Assembly (NCBI GenBank): GCA_023393915.1
Contig: JAEXBS010000096.1
Location: 248,001 to 312,000, forward strand
Direction: 5' to 3'
Source of the DNA: Bacteroidota bacterium
GTDB taxonomy: Bacteria; Bacteroidota; Bacteroidia; Flavobacteriales; Weeksellaceae
Length of the DNA stretch: 64,000 nucleotides
A model generated the notes under the pieces. That model was given only the letters and a program-made list of their open reading frames with translations, was not told the DNA's origin and ran no database searches. Below are positions 45,643 through 55,730 of the stretch, piece by piece (positions within the stretch are counted from its first letter, which is position 1; the number at the start of each line of letters is the position of its first letter). The translations under genes and the position numbers were made by a program.

Positions 45643-45673
45643 TTGCGTATTTTAAGATTTATTAACATATTTG
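45643..45673 (+). promoter_or_regulatory. Promoter of the first SusC/SusD operon
   Basis: ATTTGCG with TTG at 45643-45645, 20 bases, then CATATTTG at 45666-45673, preceded by TTAA. Only the first base of the -7 box departs from TAnnTTTG. The second SusC gene has the same TTTGCG, the same spacing and the same TTAACATATTTG, which supports both. The box ends 24 bases before the ATG. Confidence 0.65.
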
Positions 45674-45697
45674 TCGGAATGTATAATAAACTATAAT

Positions 45698-48634
45698 ATG
45701 AATGTAAAACTTAAAGTATTAAGCGCTGGTGCACTTTTTTTCTTAGCTCAAGGAATTGGTGCGCAAGTGGATACTACCAAAGTCGCAGATATCGACGAGG
45801 TGGTAGTTGTAGCTTATGGAACCCAGAAGAAGTCTACTCTTACGGGTTCTAACGTACAAGTTAGTGCAAAAGCTATTGAAGACAGACCAGTCTCTAATGT
45901 TATTCAGGCATTAGATGGTGCTGGAGCTGGTATTCAAGTGGCTTCTGGAACTGGGCAGCCAGGTTCAGGGCTATCTGTGCGAATTCGTGGTACAGGTTCG
46001 TATCTTGTATCCAACGAACCCTTAATCGTACTCGATGGAATGCCATACAATGGTAACCTTTCCTCAATTAATCCAAATGATATCGAATCATTGAACATTT
46101 TAAAAGATGCTTCTTCCACATCACTGTATGGATCAAGTGCGGCTAATGGGGTGATTCTTGTAACGACTAAAAGAGGTAGAAAAGGTTCTCAAAGGGTAAC
46201 TCTTAACTCTTCTACAGGAATCGTAAACCGATTTGTTCAGGAATATGATCGTGTAACATCTCCTTCTGAATATTATCTTTTGACTTGGGAGTCTATGAGG
46301 AACGGAAGGTTTACCGCTCAACCTGGTCAAGGATTAGCAGGGGCTAACACTTGGGCTTCAAATAACCTGATTTCAGGGAATCTAAGAACTAATGTTTATG
46401 ACGTTGCAGATAATCAGTTAGTAGTTGATGGTGTCTTTAATCCAGGAGCAAATCTTCTTTATAATGATTTTGACTGGATTGATCCGCTAGTTAATACTGG
46501 AATAAGAAATGAGCACACAATTAGTTATGCTGGTGGAGGTGATAAAACTACCTTTTATACATCCCTAGGCTATACTAACGAGCAAGGTTATATTGTTAAG
46601 TCTGATTTTGAAAGAATTGCATTAAGAATTAATACCGATTCTCAAGTAAGGAATTGGCTGAAATTGGGTGCAAGTGTAAATGGAAGTTATAGATATACAA
46701 CAAATTCTGTTGACGGTGCAGATAACAATTCCGCATATATAAATCCATATTCATGGTCCCGTAGAATGGGCCCTATTTATAGTCCCTACATGCGTGATCC
46801 ACTAACCTATGCTAGAGCATATGATGCGCAAGGGAATCTAATGTACGATTGGGGACAAAGAGGAACTGACGCTGCAGGTGGTAGAAACGTGATTTGGGAA
46901 ACTTTATTGAATAATGATATTTCCAAAGCGCATAACTTACAATCTAATGTATATGCGGAGTTTAGAATTCTTCCTGAGCTAACCTTTAGAACCAATGCTA
47001 GTTATGGTTACACAGGATCACAGAATTCTACTTATACAAACCGTCTAGTTGGGGATGCTATTGGAATTGGAGCAGCAGGTAGAACTACATATCATTACCA
47101 GGACCTTACTTTCAATCAAATTCTTACTTATGATAAAAGTTTTGATTTGCATCATGTGACTTTGATGGCAGGTCACGAAAATAGTAGATACAATTATGAC
47201 TACCTATATGGTTATAAGCGTGATCAAGTATTGGACGATTTCTTTGAATTTGGAAACTTCATTACCAATTCAAGCATAAGTTCAAGTTATAATGTTAGAA
47301 GCAAAGAAGGATGGTTTGGTAGAGCAAATTATAATTTTGCAGAGAAATACCTTCTTGAAGGGTCTATAAGGAGAGATGCTTCTTCAAGATTCCATAATGA
47401 CGTTAGATGGCAAACTTTCTGGTCCGCAGGTGCAGGATGGGTATTGTCTAGAGAAAATTTCTTAGCTGACAGTTATGTTATTAACTTTTTAAAATTGAGA
47501 GGTTCTTATGGAGAGGTTGGTAACGATGCATTAGGAAGCTGGTACGCATACAAATCATTATTTTCTTTAGGTTATAATAATGGTGGTGAAGCTGGAATTC
47601 TTTATAGTAATTCTGCTGACCCAACTATTACTTGGGAGACAAAAGCTCAGTCTGATGTCGCGTTAGAGTTTACTCTATTAAACAATAGAGTTAGAGGTAC
47701 TTTTGAGTATTTTAACTCTGAAACAAGAGACCTTTTATTCCCAATTCCAACTCCTATAAATGCGGGTATTCCGGGCAATTCCATCGACAGTAATGTGGGG
47801 AATATTGTAAATAAAGGACTAGAACTAACTTTAGGTGTTGATGTGATCAAAAAGGAGAATTTCGGTTGGACAATTAATGCGTTTGGTACAACATACAAAA
47901 ACGAAATCACCAAATTACCTGAAGAGGAAATCATCAATGGAACGAAAAAGCTTATGGTCGGTAAAGACCTGTATGCTTTTTGGCTGAGAGATTGGTATGG
48001 TGTAGATCCGACAGATGGTGCTGCTTTGTTTATACTTGATCAGGAACTTTACCCAGATACTGCAGCTGCAGACGTTAGAACGGTTGATGGCACTTTAGTA
48101 ACGACAAACCAAGCAAAAGCAAAGTATGGTTACCACGGTTCTGCAATACCGGATTATTTTGGTAATGTATCAACTACTATCAGACTTAAAAATTGGGAGT
48201 TGTCAACAGCATTCAACTGGCAACTTGGAGGGAAAATTTATGATACCAATTATGCTGGATTAATGGGAAGTAATCCATTAGGAGGAGGACTTCATACTGA
48301 TATCCGTAATAGATGGACAACGCCAGGGCAAATCACTGATGTTCCAGTTCTTACAACAGGAGGAGGTGCAACAGCTGCAGCAGCAGCGTCCTCAAGATGG
48401 CTAGTAGATGCAAGTTATGTATTGCTTCGAAATGCAACCCTAGGATATACTTTCACTCCTGAAGTTGCAAGCGTAATTGGACTAAATAGCCTAAAGCTAT
48501 ATGTGAGTGGAGAGAACTTATGGTTAACAAGTAAGCGTAAAGGATTAGAGCCTTACCAATCATTCAACGGTACGGTATCTAATAGATATACTCCTTCCAG
48601 GATTATTACTTTTGGCTTAAGCACAACATTTTAA
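45698..48634 (+). CDS. SusC/RagA-family TonB-dependent transporter
   Basis: 978 residues from the ATG at 45698, which gives a signal peptide (MNVKLKVLSAGALFFLAQGI then GAQ). A reading from 45671 adds nine residues of no signal character. It lacks the carboxypeptidase-like N-terminal domain of many SusC proteins; the TonB-box region DEVVVVAYGTQKKS begins near residue 25. The plug has SVRIRGTGSYLVSNEPLIVLDGMP and the family signature LKDASSTSLYGSSAANGVILVTT. The barrel ends ITFGLSTTF. It forms the outer-membrane importer with the SusD-like lipoprotein 15 bases downstream. The ligand (glycan or peptide) is unknown; no glycosidase is next to it. Confidence 0.95.
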   Translation: MNVKLKVLSAGALFFLAQGIGAQVDTTKVADIDEVVVVAYGTQKKSTLTGSNVQVSAKAIEDRPVSNVIQALDGAGAGIQVASGTGQPGSGLSVRIRGTGSYLVSNEPLIVLDGMPYNGNLSSINPNDIESLNILKDASSTSLYGSSAANGVILVTTKRGRKGSQRVTLNSSTGIVNRFVQEYDRVTSPSEYYLLTWESMRNGRFTAQPGQGLAGANTWASNNLISGNLRTNVYDVADNQLVVDGVFNPGANLLYNDFDWIDPLVNTGIRNEHTISYAGGGDKTTFYTSLGYTNEQGYIVKSDFERIALRINTDSQVRNWLKLGASVNGSYRYTTNSVDGADNNSAYINPYSWSRRMGPIYSPYMRDPLTYARAYDAQGNLMYDWGQRGTDAAGGRNVIWETLLNNDISKAHNLQSNVYAEFRILPELTFRTNASYGYTGSQNSTYTNRLVGDAIGIGAAGRTTYHYQDLTFNQILTYDKSFDLHHVTLMAGHENSRYNYDYLYGYKRDQVLDDFFEFGNFITNSSISSSYNVRSKEGWFGRANYNFAEKYLLEGSIRRDASSRFHNDVRWQTFWSAGAGWVLSRENFLADSYVINFLKLRGSYGEVGNDALGSWYAYKSLFSLGYNNGGEAGILYSNSADPTITWETKAQSDVALEFTLLNNRVRGTFEYFNSETRDLLFPIPTPINAGIPGNSIDSNVGNIVNKGLELTLGVDVIKKENFGWTINAFGTTYKNEITKLPEEEIINGTKKLMVGKDLYAFWLRDWYGVDPTDGAALFILDQELYPDTAAADVRTVDGTLVTTNQAKAKYGYHGSAIPDYFGNVSTTIRLKNWELSTAFNWQLGGKIYDTNYAGLMGSNPLGGGLHTDIRNRWTTPGQITDVPVLTTGGGATAAAAASSRWLVDASYVLLRNATLGYTFTPEVASVIGLNSLKLYVSGENLWLTSKRKGLEPYQSFNGTVSNRYTPSRIITFGLSTTF

Positions 48635-48649
48635 TAATTAGAAATAAAA

Positions 48650-50146
48650 ATGAAAAAATTCATATTACAAAGAATGATGTTACTGCTTTTTGCAACTTTT
48701 GCATTACTAAGCACTACATCCTGTGAACGCGAGTTTTTGGAAACTGATCCAACAACTAGTGTAAGTACAGATTTGGCAACTGCAACGGTTGACAACTTGT
48801 CGTATATCGTAAATGGAATGCATAGAAATATGTATGTTCGTCAGAACAGTAGCCAAGGGCAGAATGGAGGTACAGGAATATTAATTTATATGGATGTACT
48901 AGGTGACGATGTTATTTTCCCTTCAACAGGTAATGGATGGTATGTGTCTACATTACGATGGTTAGATAATAATAATCCCAATTCAGGAAACCTTTATTAT
49001 CCTTATAATTTTTATTATAAGCAAATTGGTAATGCAAATATTGTAATTAATAGAGCTGAAGCAGCAACAGGAGACGAAGCAGAAAAAGCTCGTGTTTTAG
49101 GTGAAGCATATGCTTTTAGAGCTTATTCTTACTTCATGCTAGCCCAGATTTATGGAAAAAGATATGTGCCAGGTGGAAATAACTCTCAATTAGGAGTTCC
49201 TCTTAGGCTAGATGAGTCTTTTGAAGCAATTGCTAGAGCTACCGTAGAAGAGGTTTATTCAAGCGTCAATTCTGACCTGGATAAGGCACAATCTTTATTA
49301 AAAGGAAAAGCAAGCAGTAATAAATCGCACTTTAATTATAATGTAGTTAAGGGACTACAAGCAAGAGTAGCGTTGACACAAGGAAAATACGTTGAAGCTG
49401 CAGCTTTTGCAAAAGAAGCTAGAGACGGATCATCATTGATGTCAAATTCTGCATACAAAGCTGGGTTTAATGATTATACAAATGGTGAGTGGCTTTGGGG
49501 TTACAGAATTCAGGAAGATCAGTCTGACTATTTTGGAAACTTTATGGCCTACATGTCTAGAAATTATAATTCGACGCAGATTAGAGGTGCTCCTAAAGTA
49601 GTTAATGAGAATTTGTTCAAGGCCTTTCCGTCAACCGATGTAAGAACGCAAGTTATTGATCCAACTGGTCAACATACAGCGCTAGGGCTGCCTAGTAATT
49701 ATTCTAAATTTCCATATACTTCTCAGAAATTTCTATCTCAAAGTGTAAGTGTAAGTTTAGGTGATATACCTTTTATGAGAGCGGCTGAAATGTATTTAAT
49801 AGAAGCAGAGGCACTAGCGAGAAGTGGTAGAGAGCAAGATTCAAAAGCGGTATTTACTTTGTTGGAAAAAAACAGAAATCCTTCATATGTAACTACGAGT
49901 GCAACTGGAGCTGCTTATCTGGATGAAATTATGAACTCAAGAAGACTTGAACTTTGGGGTGAAGGCTTCAGATTCCTAGACCTTAAGAGATTGAATCTTG
50001 ATTTAGATAGGAGAAATGCAAATTTTGTTGAATCTGTTGTGAATAATGTGATGTTTGTTCCAAGTACAGATCCTAAATGGACTTGGTTGATTCCTCAGTC
50101 TGAAATTGACAATTCGAAAGGACTAGTAGAGCAAAATGAGCTTTAA
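48650..50146 (+). CDS. SusD/RagB-family outer-membrane lipoprotein
   Basis: 498 residues. A lipoprotein signal (about 25 residues, ending STTSC) anchors it at the surface over its SusC partner encoded just upstream. The helical TPR-like SusD core is seen in EKARVLGEAYAFRAYSYFML and VPFMRAAEMYLIEAEALARS, and the C-terminal RRLELWGEGFRFLDLKRLN is a strong family mark. It is the ligand-capturing lid of the importer. Its stop is followed by a strong terminator, so the SusC-SusD pair is a two-gene unit. Confidence 0.95.
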   Translation: MKKFILQRMMLLLFATFALLSTTSCEREFLETDPTTSVSTDLATATVDNLSYIVNGMHRNMYVRQNSSQGQNGGTGILIYMDVLGDDVIFPSTGNGWYVSTLRWLDNNNPNSGNLYYPYNFYYKQIGNANIVINRAEAATGDEAEKARVLGEAYAFRAYSYFMLAQIYGKRYVPGGNNSQLGVPLRLDESFEAIARATVEEVYSSVNSDLDKAQSLLKGKASSNKSHFNYNVVKGLQARVALTQGKYVEAAAFAKEARDGSSLMSNSAYKAGFNDYTNGEWLWGYRIQEDQSDYFGNFMAYMSRNYNSTQIRGAPKVVNENLFKAFPSTDVRTQVIDPTGQHTALGLPSNYSKFPYTSQKFLSQSVSVSLGDIPFMRAAEMYLIEAEALARSGREQDSKAVFTLLEKNRNPSYVTTSATGAAYLDEIMNSRRLELWGEGFRFLDLKRLNLDLDRRNANFVESVVNNVMFVPSTDPKWTWLIPQSEIDNSKGLVEQNEL

Positions 50147-50170
50147 TTAGTATAAAGAATTCATACGTAG

Positions 50171-50206
50171 AAGTCGGTTTGATTTAATCATCAAGCCGAC
50201 TTTTTG
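50171..50206 (+). terminator. Terminator of the first SusC/SusD operon
   Basis: aagtcggtttgat pairs with atcaagccgactt (one G-T pair), followed by a T run. It lies 24 bases after the SusD stop. Confidence 0.8.
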
Positions 50207-50400
50207 CTTTAATATCTTTTTACTTATTTGTAAACTACTTCTCAAAATATCTAATAAGTGAAAAAAAATGATTGTATATAGTGTTAATTTTATTTTGGCA
50301 ACCTATTAACATATTTCATAAAATTCAAACATTTATTTAAGTATCTTGTAAAGTAATATCAGAAAGTATTTGATTAATGTATTATTGGTGTAAAAAATAT

Positions 50401-50431
50401 TTGCGAGTGTTAGGAATTTTTAACATATTTG
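50401..50431 (+). promoter_or_regulatory. Promoter of the second SusC/SusD operon
   Basis: TTG at 50401-50403 within ATTTGCG, 20 bases, then CATATTTG at 50424-50431 within TTAACATATTTG. Same elements and spacing as the promoter at 45643. It ends 28 bases before the ATG at 50460. Confidence 0.65.
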
Positions 50432-50459
50432 CTGAAATATAATATTAAATTTCGTTAAT

Positions 50460-53312
50460 ATGAATGTGAAATCAAAAGCTTTAAGTGCAGGTGTGGCCTT
50501 TTTTATAGGTCTAGGTACTTTTTCAGCACAGTCTCAGTCTGATACAATTAAGACAGAGGATATTGAAGAGGTTATCGTTCTCGGGTATGTGCAAAGAAAA
50601 GCAACCGAAGTAACAGGGAACTCGGTTCAGCTTTCTAGTGAGCAAATCAGTACTCCGTCAGCGATAAGTGTAGACCAAGCTCTACAAGGTAAGTCACCTG
50701 GTGTGCAGGTGAATGCAAGTTCTGGAACACCTGGTGCTGTTCAGGATATTCGTATTAGAGGGGTAGGATCACTCACCGCTAGTAATGCGCCGTTATTCGT
50801 AATTGATGGTGTGCCAGTTATTAATGGAAACTCAAGTGCATCAGCAAATCAATCTTCGCTTTCGACGTTAGCTTCTATCAACAATCAGGATATTGAAAGT
50901 ATTACGATTTTGAAGGACGCATCTGCTACTGCAGCATACGGTGCGAGAGGTTCCAATGGTGTTATTCTAATCACTACGAAAAGAGGTCGTAGCGGTAAGG
51001 CTCGTTTTAATCTAAATACGACCATTGGTTTTCAGAATGATGCTTTCATGAAACGCCATGGATTAACAGCGGCTCAGAAATACGAACTTTTAACAGAAGC
51101 ATTAGTTAACTCTTATGGTGCTGCTTACGGTGTTACACCAGAAAATGCGATCGCATTTGCTTCAGCAAACGGAATTGATGGTGGTGCTGGATTATGGGAC
51201 GGTACTTCTGAGTATGACTGGGAAGGTTTATTGCAGCGAAAAAATGCGCTAACTACAACTGCAGATTTAAGTATTTCTGGAGGAGAAGGAAAGAGTACTT
51301 ATTATGCCTCACTAGGCCATAACAAGACGGAAGCAACAGTGATTGGTCCGGCATTTGAAAGAATCTCCGCGATGTTCAAATACACTAATAAGCTTACTGA
51401 AAAAGTGAATTTTGAAACTTCCATTAACGGTACATGGATTAGTCAAAATCCAATTTTGGAAGGAGGTAGCTTCTTCGGAAACCCATTTATCACGAAAGTG
51501 CTTATGAATCCGTTTGCTCCACCTTTTAATGCAGATGGTACACACAATATTGTAGATATTATGGATTACACGTCAATCCATAATACCTTATATACTCTTA
51601 GTAATAATATTACTAGAAGTAAAATGATGAGAGGTATATCTAATACCAAAGTAGATTACAAAATTCTTCGTAATTTAACTTTCTCTACTCGTTTCAATAT
51701 TGATTACATCCTTAATGATTACCGAAACTACCAAAACCGTTACCACGGTGATGGAGATGGTACAAAAGGTTATAGTGAAAGACAGATGGCAACAGACTAT
51801 ACTTGGGTTAGCCAGAATTCCTTAAACTATAATTTCAGGTTAGGTGACAACCATAGGTTTGATTTAACTGGAGTATTTGAACATCAAAAATATCAAGCGG
51901 AATCTCTTTATGGATACGGTGAGAATTTCCCAGCAGATGGCTTGACTAACATAGCTTCAGCAGGTGCAAACTATGATGCGTCTTCCGCATTTTCAGATTG
52001 GTTAAACACTTCTTATTTAGGGATGCTAAATTATAGTTTTGCAGACCGTTTTATCTTAGATGGAACGATTCGTAGAGAAGGTTCTTCTAGATTTGCAAAA
52101 GGCAAGAGATTTGGTACATTCTGGTCTGTAGGGGGTGCATATAACCTTCATAGAGATGTATTGCAAGACACTTTCGATTTGCTTCGTGTTAGAGCGTCTT
52201 ACGGTTTGACAGGTAATTCAGGAGTCGGAATCAACGCTTATCAAGCGCTACTTTCATACGATGCTGATTACGATGGGAACGGTGCAGCTTATCCAAGTAT
52301 TTTTGGTAACCCAGAATTGACATGGGAAAAGAACAAAACTTTTGATGTTGGGTTAGAATTTGAAGCTATAAACCGAAGATTAACAGGTTCCCTTGCTTAC
52401 TTTAATAAGAATACGTATGATCTTCTTCAAAACGTTCCACTTTCAAGAACTACAGGGTTTACTTCTCAAGCACAGAATGTTGGAGAGGTTAGTAACAAAG
52501 GTATCGAGGCAATGTTAGGTTTTGATATCATCAGTACTGAGGATGTAAAATGGAATGTTTCTGCTAATTATGCTACACTTGAAAACAAGGTGGAAATGTT
52601 AGCACTTGATGGAAATGGAAATCCGTTAAACCCTAGTGCTGGTTCAAGTTATAAAAATACCGAGGTTGGAAAATCAATTGGATATTGGTATATGCCAACA
52701 TGGGCGGGTGTAAATCCAGAAACTGGTGCGCCTGAATGGTATGTAAATGGTGTTGATGGAGAAAGAACTTCGAATATTAATTTAGCCGAGAGATACGATC
52801 AAGGTACTGCAATTCCAAAGTATACCGGAGGATTCCAAACAGGATTAAGCGTAAAGAACGTCTTCTTAAATGCTAATGTTTATTTTGCTGGAGGACATAA
52901 AGTTTATGAGCAGTATGCACAGTTTTACATGAGAACTAACAACTTTAGTTTAATGTCTTATAATGGTGCACAAGAGTTATTAGAAAGATGGCAACAGCCA
53001 GGCGATATAACTGATGTTCCAAAATTGGATTTTGCTCGTAATGATAATTTCCATGCAACGAGTTCAAGACATTTATTTGACGGGACATTTGCTAGACTTA
53101 AAGATGTAACTTTAGGATATAACCTTCCAAGTTCCTTTACTAATTCGATAGGAGTTGATGGGTTAACTCTTACGGTAAGAGGAACGAACCTTTATACATG
53201 GGTGAAAGACGACGGTATGAAACTTGATCCAGAAACTTCAGCAGCGGGTTATACAACTCTAACAACACCGCCAGTAAAATCTGTCATCTTTGGAGTTAAT
53301 TTAAAATTCTAA
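50460..53312 (+). CDS. SusC/RagA-family TonB-dependent transporter (second copy)
   Basis: 950 residues. The signal peptide (MNVKSKALSAGVAFFIGLGT then FSAQ) closely resembles that of the first SusC. TonB-box region IEEVIVLGYVQRKA. Plug with DIRIRGVGSLTASNAPLFVIDGVP and LKDASATAAYGARGSNGVILITTKRG. The barrel ends VIFGVNLKF. As in the first copy, the carboxypeptidase-like N-terminal domain is absent. The sequence is clearly a different receptor rather than a recent duplicate. The SusD-like partner follows after 18 bases. Confidence 0.95.
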   Translation: MNVKSKALSAGVAFFIGLGTFSAQSQSDTIKTEDIEEVIVLGYVQRKATEVTGNSVQLSSEQISTPSAISVDQALQGKSPGVQVNASSGTPGAVQDIRIRGVGSLTASNAPLFVIDGVPVINGNSSASANQSSLSTLASINNQDIESITILKDASATAAYGARGSNGVILITTKRGRSGKARFNLNTTIGFQNDAFMKRHGLTAAQKYELLTEALVNSYGAAYGVTPENAIAFASANGIDGGAGLWDGTSEYDWEGLLQRKNALTTTADLSISGGEGKSTYYASLGHNKTEATVIGPAFERISAMFKYTNKLTEKVNFETSINGTWISQNPILEGGSFFGNPFITKVLMNPFAPPFNADGTHNIVDIMDYTSIHNTLYTLSNNITRSKMMRGISNTKVDYKILRNLTFSTRFNIDYILNDYRNYQNRYHGDGDGTKGYSERQMATDYTWVSQNSLNYNFRLGDNHRFDLTGVFEHQKYQAESLYGYGENFPADGLTNIASAGANYDASSAFSDWLNTSYLGMLNYSFADRFILDGTIRREGSSRFAKGKRFGTFWSVGGAYNLHRDVLQDTFDLLRVRASYGLTGNSGVGINAYQALLSYDADYDGNGAAYPSIFGNPELTWEKNKTFDVGLEFEAINRRLTGSLAYFNKNTYDLLQNVPLSRTTGFTSQAQNVGEVSNKGIEAMLGFDIISTEDVKWNVSANYATLENKVEMLALDGNGNPLNPSAGSSYKNTEVGKSIGYWYMPTWAGVNPETGAPEWYVNGVDGERTSNINLAERYDQGTAIPKYTGGFQTGLSVKNVFLNANVYFAGGHKVYEQYAQFYMRTNNFSLMSYNGAQELLERWQQPGDITDVPKLDFARNDNFHATSSRHLFDGTFARLKDVTLGYNLPSSFTNSIGVDGLTLTVRGTNLYTWVKDDGMKLDPETSAAGYTTLTTPPVKSVIFGVNLKF

Positions 53313-53330
53313 TTTATTATTATAATCAAT

Positions 53331-54722
53331 ATGAAAAAGACCATATACTTAGTATTAACAATGGCTTTGGCTCTACCGGTATTTAATTCGTGTAGAGATG
53401 AAAGTTTGGAACCAACGTTACAGCAATCTAAGGACTTAGAGACAAGTATTAATACGCTTGAAGACCTTAGTGCTGTGTTGAATGCTGGATACAACCGTAT
53501 GAGCGCCGTTGCATATTACGGAAGAGATTACATTATATTCGGTGAAGTTCGCACTGATAATGCCTTTTCGAATGCAAATTCAAACCGATTCGTTACAGTT
53601 GGACAGATGAACATGACGGTAAACGATGCTTATTCTGCAGATACATGGGCAGCGATTTATAGCGCTATTGCAACAGCAAATGTTGTAATAGGGAAAGAAA
53701 CAGCAGCTATTGAAGGTGCACCAGCAGCAATCAATCAACTTAAAGGTGAAGCATTAATTATGCGTGCTCTAGGACATTTTGACTTAGTTAAACTGTATGG
53801 ACAGCAACATGTGAACGGAGGAGGAATGAGTGCATTAGGTGTTCCTTATGTGACTACCTTCCGTGATGCAGAAAACCTTTTACCTTCCAGAAATACGGTA
53901 CAAGAAGTGTACAATATGATTAAGGAAGATTTAGCTGCTGCAAAAGCATTAATGAGCAATGGAGGCAATAGAGATGCGCATTATTTCAGCACATATGCTG
54001 CCGATGCCGTCCTAGCAAGAGCTGCGTTGTATTTTAATGATTATCCTACGGCAGAAGAGGCTGCAAGATTAGTCGTGAATTCCGGTAAATTTAGTGTTGC
54101 GACTGCTTCAAATTTTGCATCAACATTCAGTACTGATCTTACAGGAAACCAAATTTTCTCGGTTTCTGCTAGCCCTACCGATAACGCAGGGATAAATGGA
54201 CTTGCAAATATTTATCAGGACTCCAGTTATGGAGATATTGAAGCAACAAAGAACGTGTACGATCTTTTTGCCGCTGGTGATGTAAGAAAAGACATGATTT
54301 CAGTTAGCGGTACTACCTATAGAAATGTTGGGAAATATCCTTCAAGAGATCCGTATAAAGATGATATCCCAGTGATTCGTTTCGAAGAAATAGTATTGAC
54401 TTATGCTGAGGCTCTAGCTAGAAATGGTAAAGCTGGAGAAGCTTTAGTTCAATTGAATAAAATACCTTCAAATAGAGGAGCCGCTCCTTATGCTTCTGCA
54501 ACACTTTCAAATATTTTACTTGAAAGGAGAAAGGAATTAGCTTTTGAAGGATTGAGATTCTATGATCTAGCACGTAATGGAATGGCAATTCCTAAAGTGG
54601 ATCTTAAGCAAACATTTGGTGATACAGATTTAGCATTCGGCGATTATAGATTTGCTTTCCCAATTCCTGCTACAGAACGTGGGGCAAACTCTAACGTTGA
54701 CCAAAACTTTGGATATCAATAA
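53331..54722 (+). CDS. SusD/RagB-family outer-membrane lipoprotein (second copy)
   Basis: 463 residues with a lipoprotein signal (MKKTIYLVLTMALALPVFNSC). It belongs to the RagB/SusD branch: GEALIMRALGHFDLVKLYGQ near residue 140 and the end ILLERRKELAFEGLRFYDLARNG carry the family pattern. It is shorter than the first SusD and unlike it in sequence, so the two importers probably take different ligands. It is cotranscribed with the SusC gene just upstream and ended by the hairpin at 54753. Confidence 0.94.
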   Translation: MKKTIYLVLTMALALPVFNSCRDESLEPTLQQSKDLETSINTLEDLSAVLNAGYNRMSAVAYYGRDYIIFGEVRTDNAFSNANSNRFVTVGQMNMTVNDAYSADTWAAIYSAIATANVVIGKETAAIEGAPAAINQLKGEALIMRALGHFDLVKLYGQQHVNGGGMSALGVPYVTTFRDAENLLPSRNTVQEVYNMIKEDLAAAKALMSNGGNRDAHYFSTYAADAVLARAALYFNDYPTAEEAARLVVNSGKFSVATASNFASTFSTDLTGNQIFSVSASPTDNAGINGLANIYQDSSYGDIEATKNVYDLFAAGDVRKDMISVSGTTYRNVGKYPSRDPYKDDIPVIRFEEIVLTYAEALARNGKAGEALVQLNKIPSNRGAAPYASATLSNILLERRKELAFEGLRFYDLARNGMAIPKVDLKQTFGDTDLAFGDYRFAFPIPATERGANSNVDQNFGYQ

Positions 54723-54752
54723 GCTTCTTTGTAAAATTATATTTTTATCAAT

Positions 54753-54785
54753 AATAGCTGCCTTTCAAAGGCAGCTATTTTTTTG
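54753..54785 (+). terminator. Terminator of the second SusC/SusD operon
   Basis: aatagctgcctt pairs with aaggcagctatt around a three-base loop, followed by seven or more Ts. It is a strong intrinsic terminator 30 bases after the SusD stop. Confidence 0.85.
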
Positions 54786-54858
54786 AATAATGAAAATATT
54801 TCTAATTAATAGATTTGGCAGGTCATTAATTAAATAATGTGTATAGTAATATGATAGA

Positions 54859-55500
54859 TTACTTATTTATAAAATTCACAAAATCGATTAGACCTTTTTC
54901 ATCTAATTTTAATCTGTTCTTTTTTTGATATTCATCTGTAAGGTTTTTCAATTCCCCTTCAAATTTTCTTGCATTACTTGGAACATAGTAGAATTTATTA
55001 TCATAAGAGATTATAAATTGATCTTTTTGCCTTTCATAGTAACTGTTTTTACTAGCTTGGTAGCTATTCAATCCTTGTATGGCATCAATTTTAGTTACTA
55101 GTTCTTTTTTGTATAAAGAATAACCACCTGGATTCGCTATCAATTCGACTAGATAACCTACAGTCTGATCGTTTTTATCATTCGTATAGCGTATCGTCGT
55201 ATAAGTTTTGTTATCTAGTTTAAATTTCTGGCCGATAATTTTATTTGCTATTAGAATGGTGCCATCCTGCTTGAATTCCATTTCGTCAGCGAATGCATCA
55301 TACCGAATTTGGTACATTTTTGTACTGTTGGTTGTGGTACCAGTCTCATAATCTTTCTGTATATATGGAGATCCGTCTACTTTTAAATTTGCCGATGCTT
55401 TTCTCGACATCAATAGATCCGAACCCTGAACTACATTTTGATCTTCTTTTTGCTGAGCCCATAATGTCCCAGGTATGAGTAATAAAAAAAGTTTTTTCAT
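54859..55500 (-). CDS. Hypothetical secreted protein (213 aa)
   Basis: A signal peptide (MKKLFLLLIPGTLWAQ) and a mature part rich in Lys, Tyr and Asn that looks like alternating strands (YQIRYDAFADEMEFKQDGTI, NKTYTTIRYTNDKNDQTVGY). The helical, charged end LTDEYQKKNRLKLDEKGLID follows. I do not recognise a family. Similar proteins in flavobacteria are often unnamed outer-membrane or periplasmic proteins. It is alone on the minus strand between the SusD terminator and the divergent porin gene. Confidence 0.65.
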   Translation of the reverse strand: MKKLFLLLIPGTLWAQQKEDQNVVQGSDLLMSRKASANLKVDGSPYIQKDYETGTTTNSTKMYQIRYDAFADEMEFKQDGTILIANKIIGQKFKLDNKTYTTIRYTNDKNDQTVGYLVELIANPGGYSLYKKELVTKIDAIQGLNSYQASKNSYYERQKDQFIISYDNKFYYVPSNARKFEGELKNLTDEYQKKNRLKLDEKGLIDFVNFINK

Positions 55501-55730
55501 TTTTAGAATAATTTGTATATAAAGATATGTTTTTTTTTGAATTTAATTGATTTCGATAAAAGGATGGTACTGAATTAGTATAAACTCTTATTTTTAGATA
55601 TAGAGTATTTTGTTTAATAATTCGAATTCTGTCTGTTTCTACAAGCAAATTTTAGATGATAGTTTATATATAAATAAGTTCTAATTGTTATTTAAATCCT
55701 TTTAGTAAATTTGCTTCAGATTCCTTTTGA

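Larger units (their letters stand above)
50147..50459. other. 313-base gap between the two SusC/SusD operons
   Basis: Holds the terminator at 50171-50206, a free copy of the 11-base box TTAACATATTT (50306-50316), and the promoter of the second operon (50401-50431). I see no gene in it. Confidence 0.5.

Noticed and set aside
45698..53312. The two SusC genes as a recent tandem duplication
   Set aside because: Their promoters and signal peptides are alike, but plug and barrel sequences and the SusD partners differ widely, so they are distinct importers.
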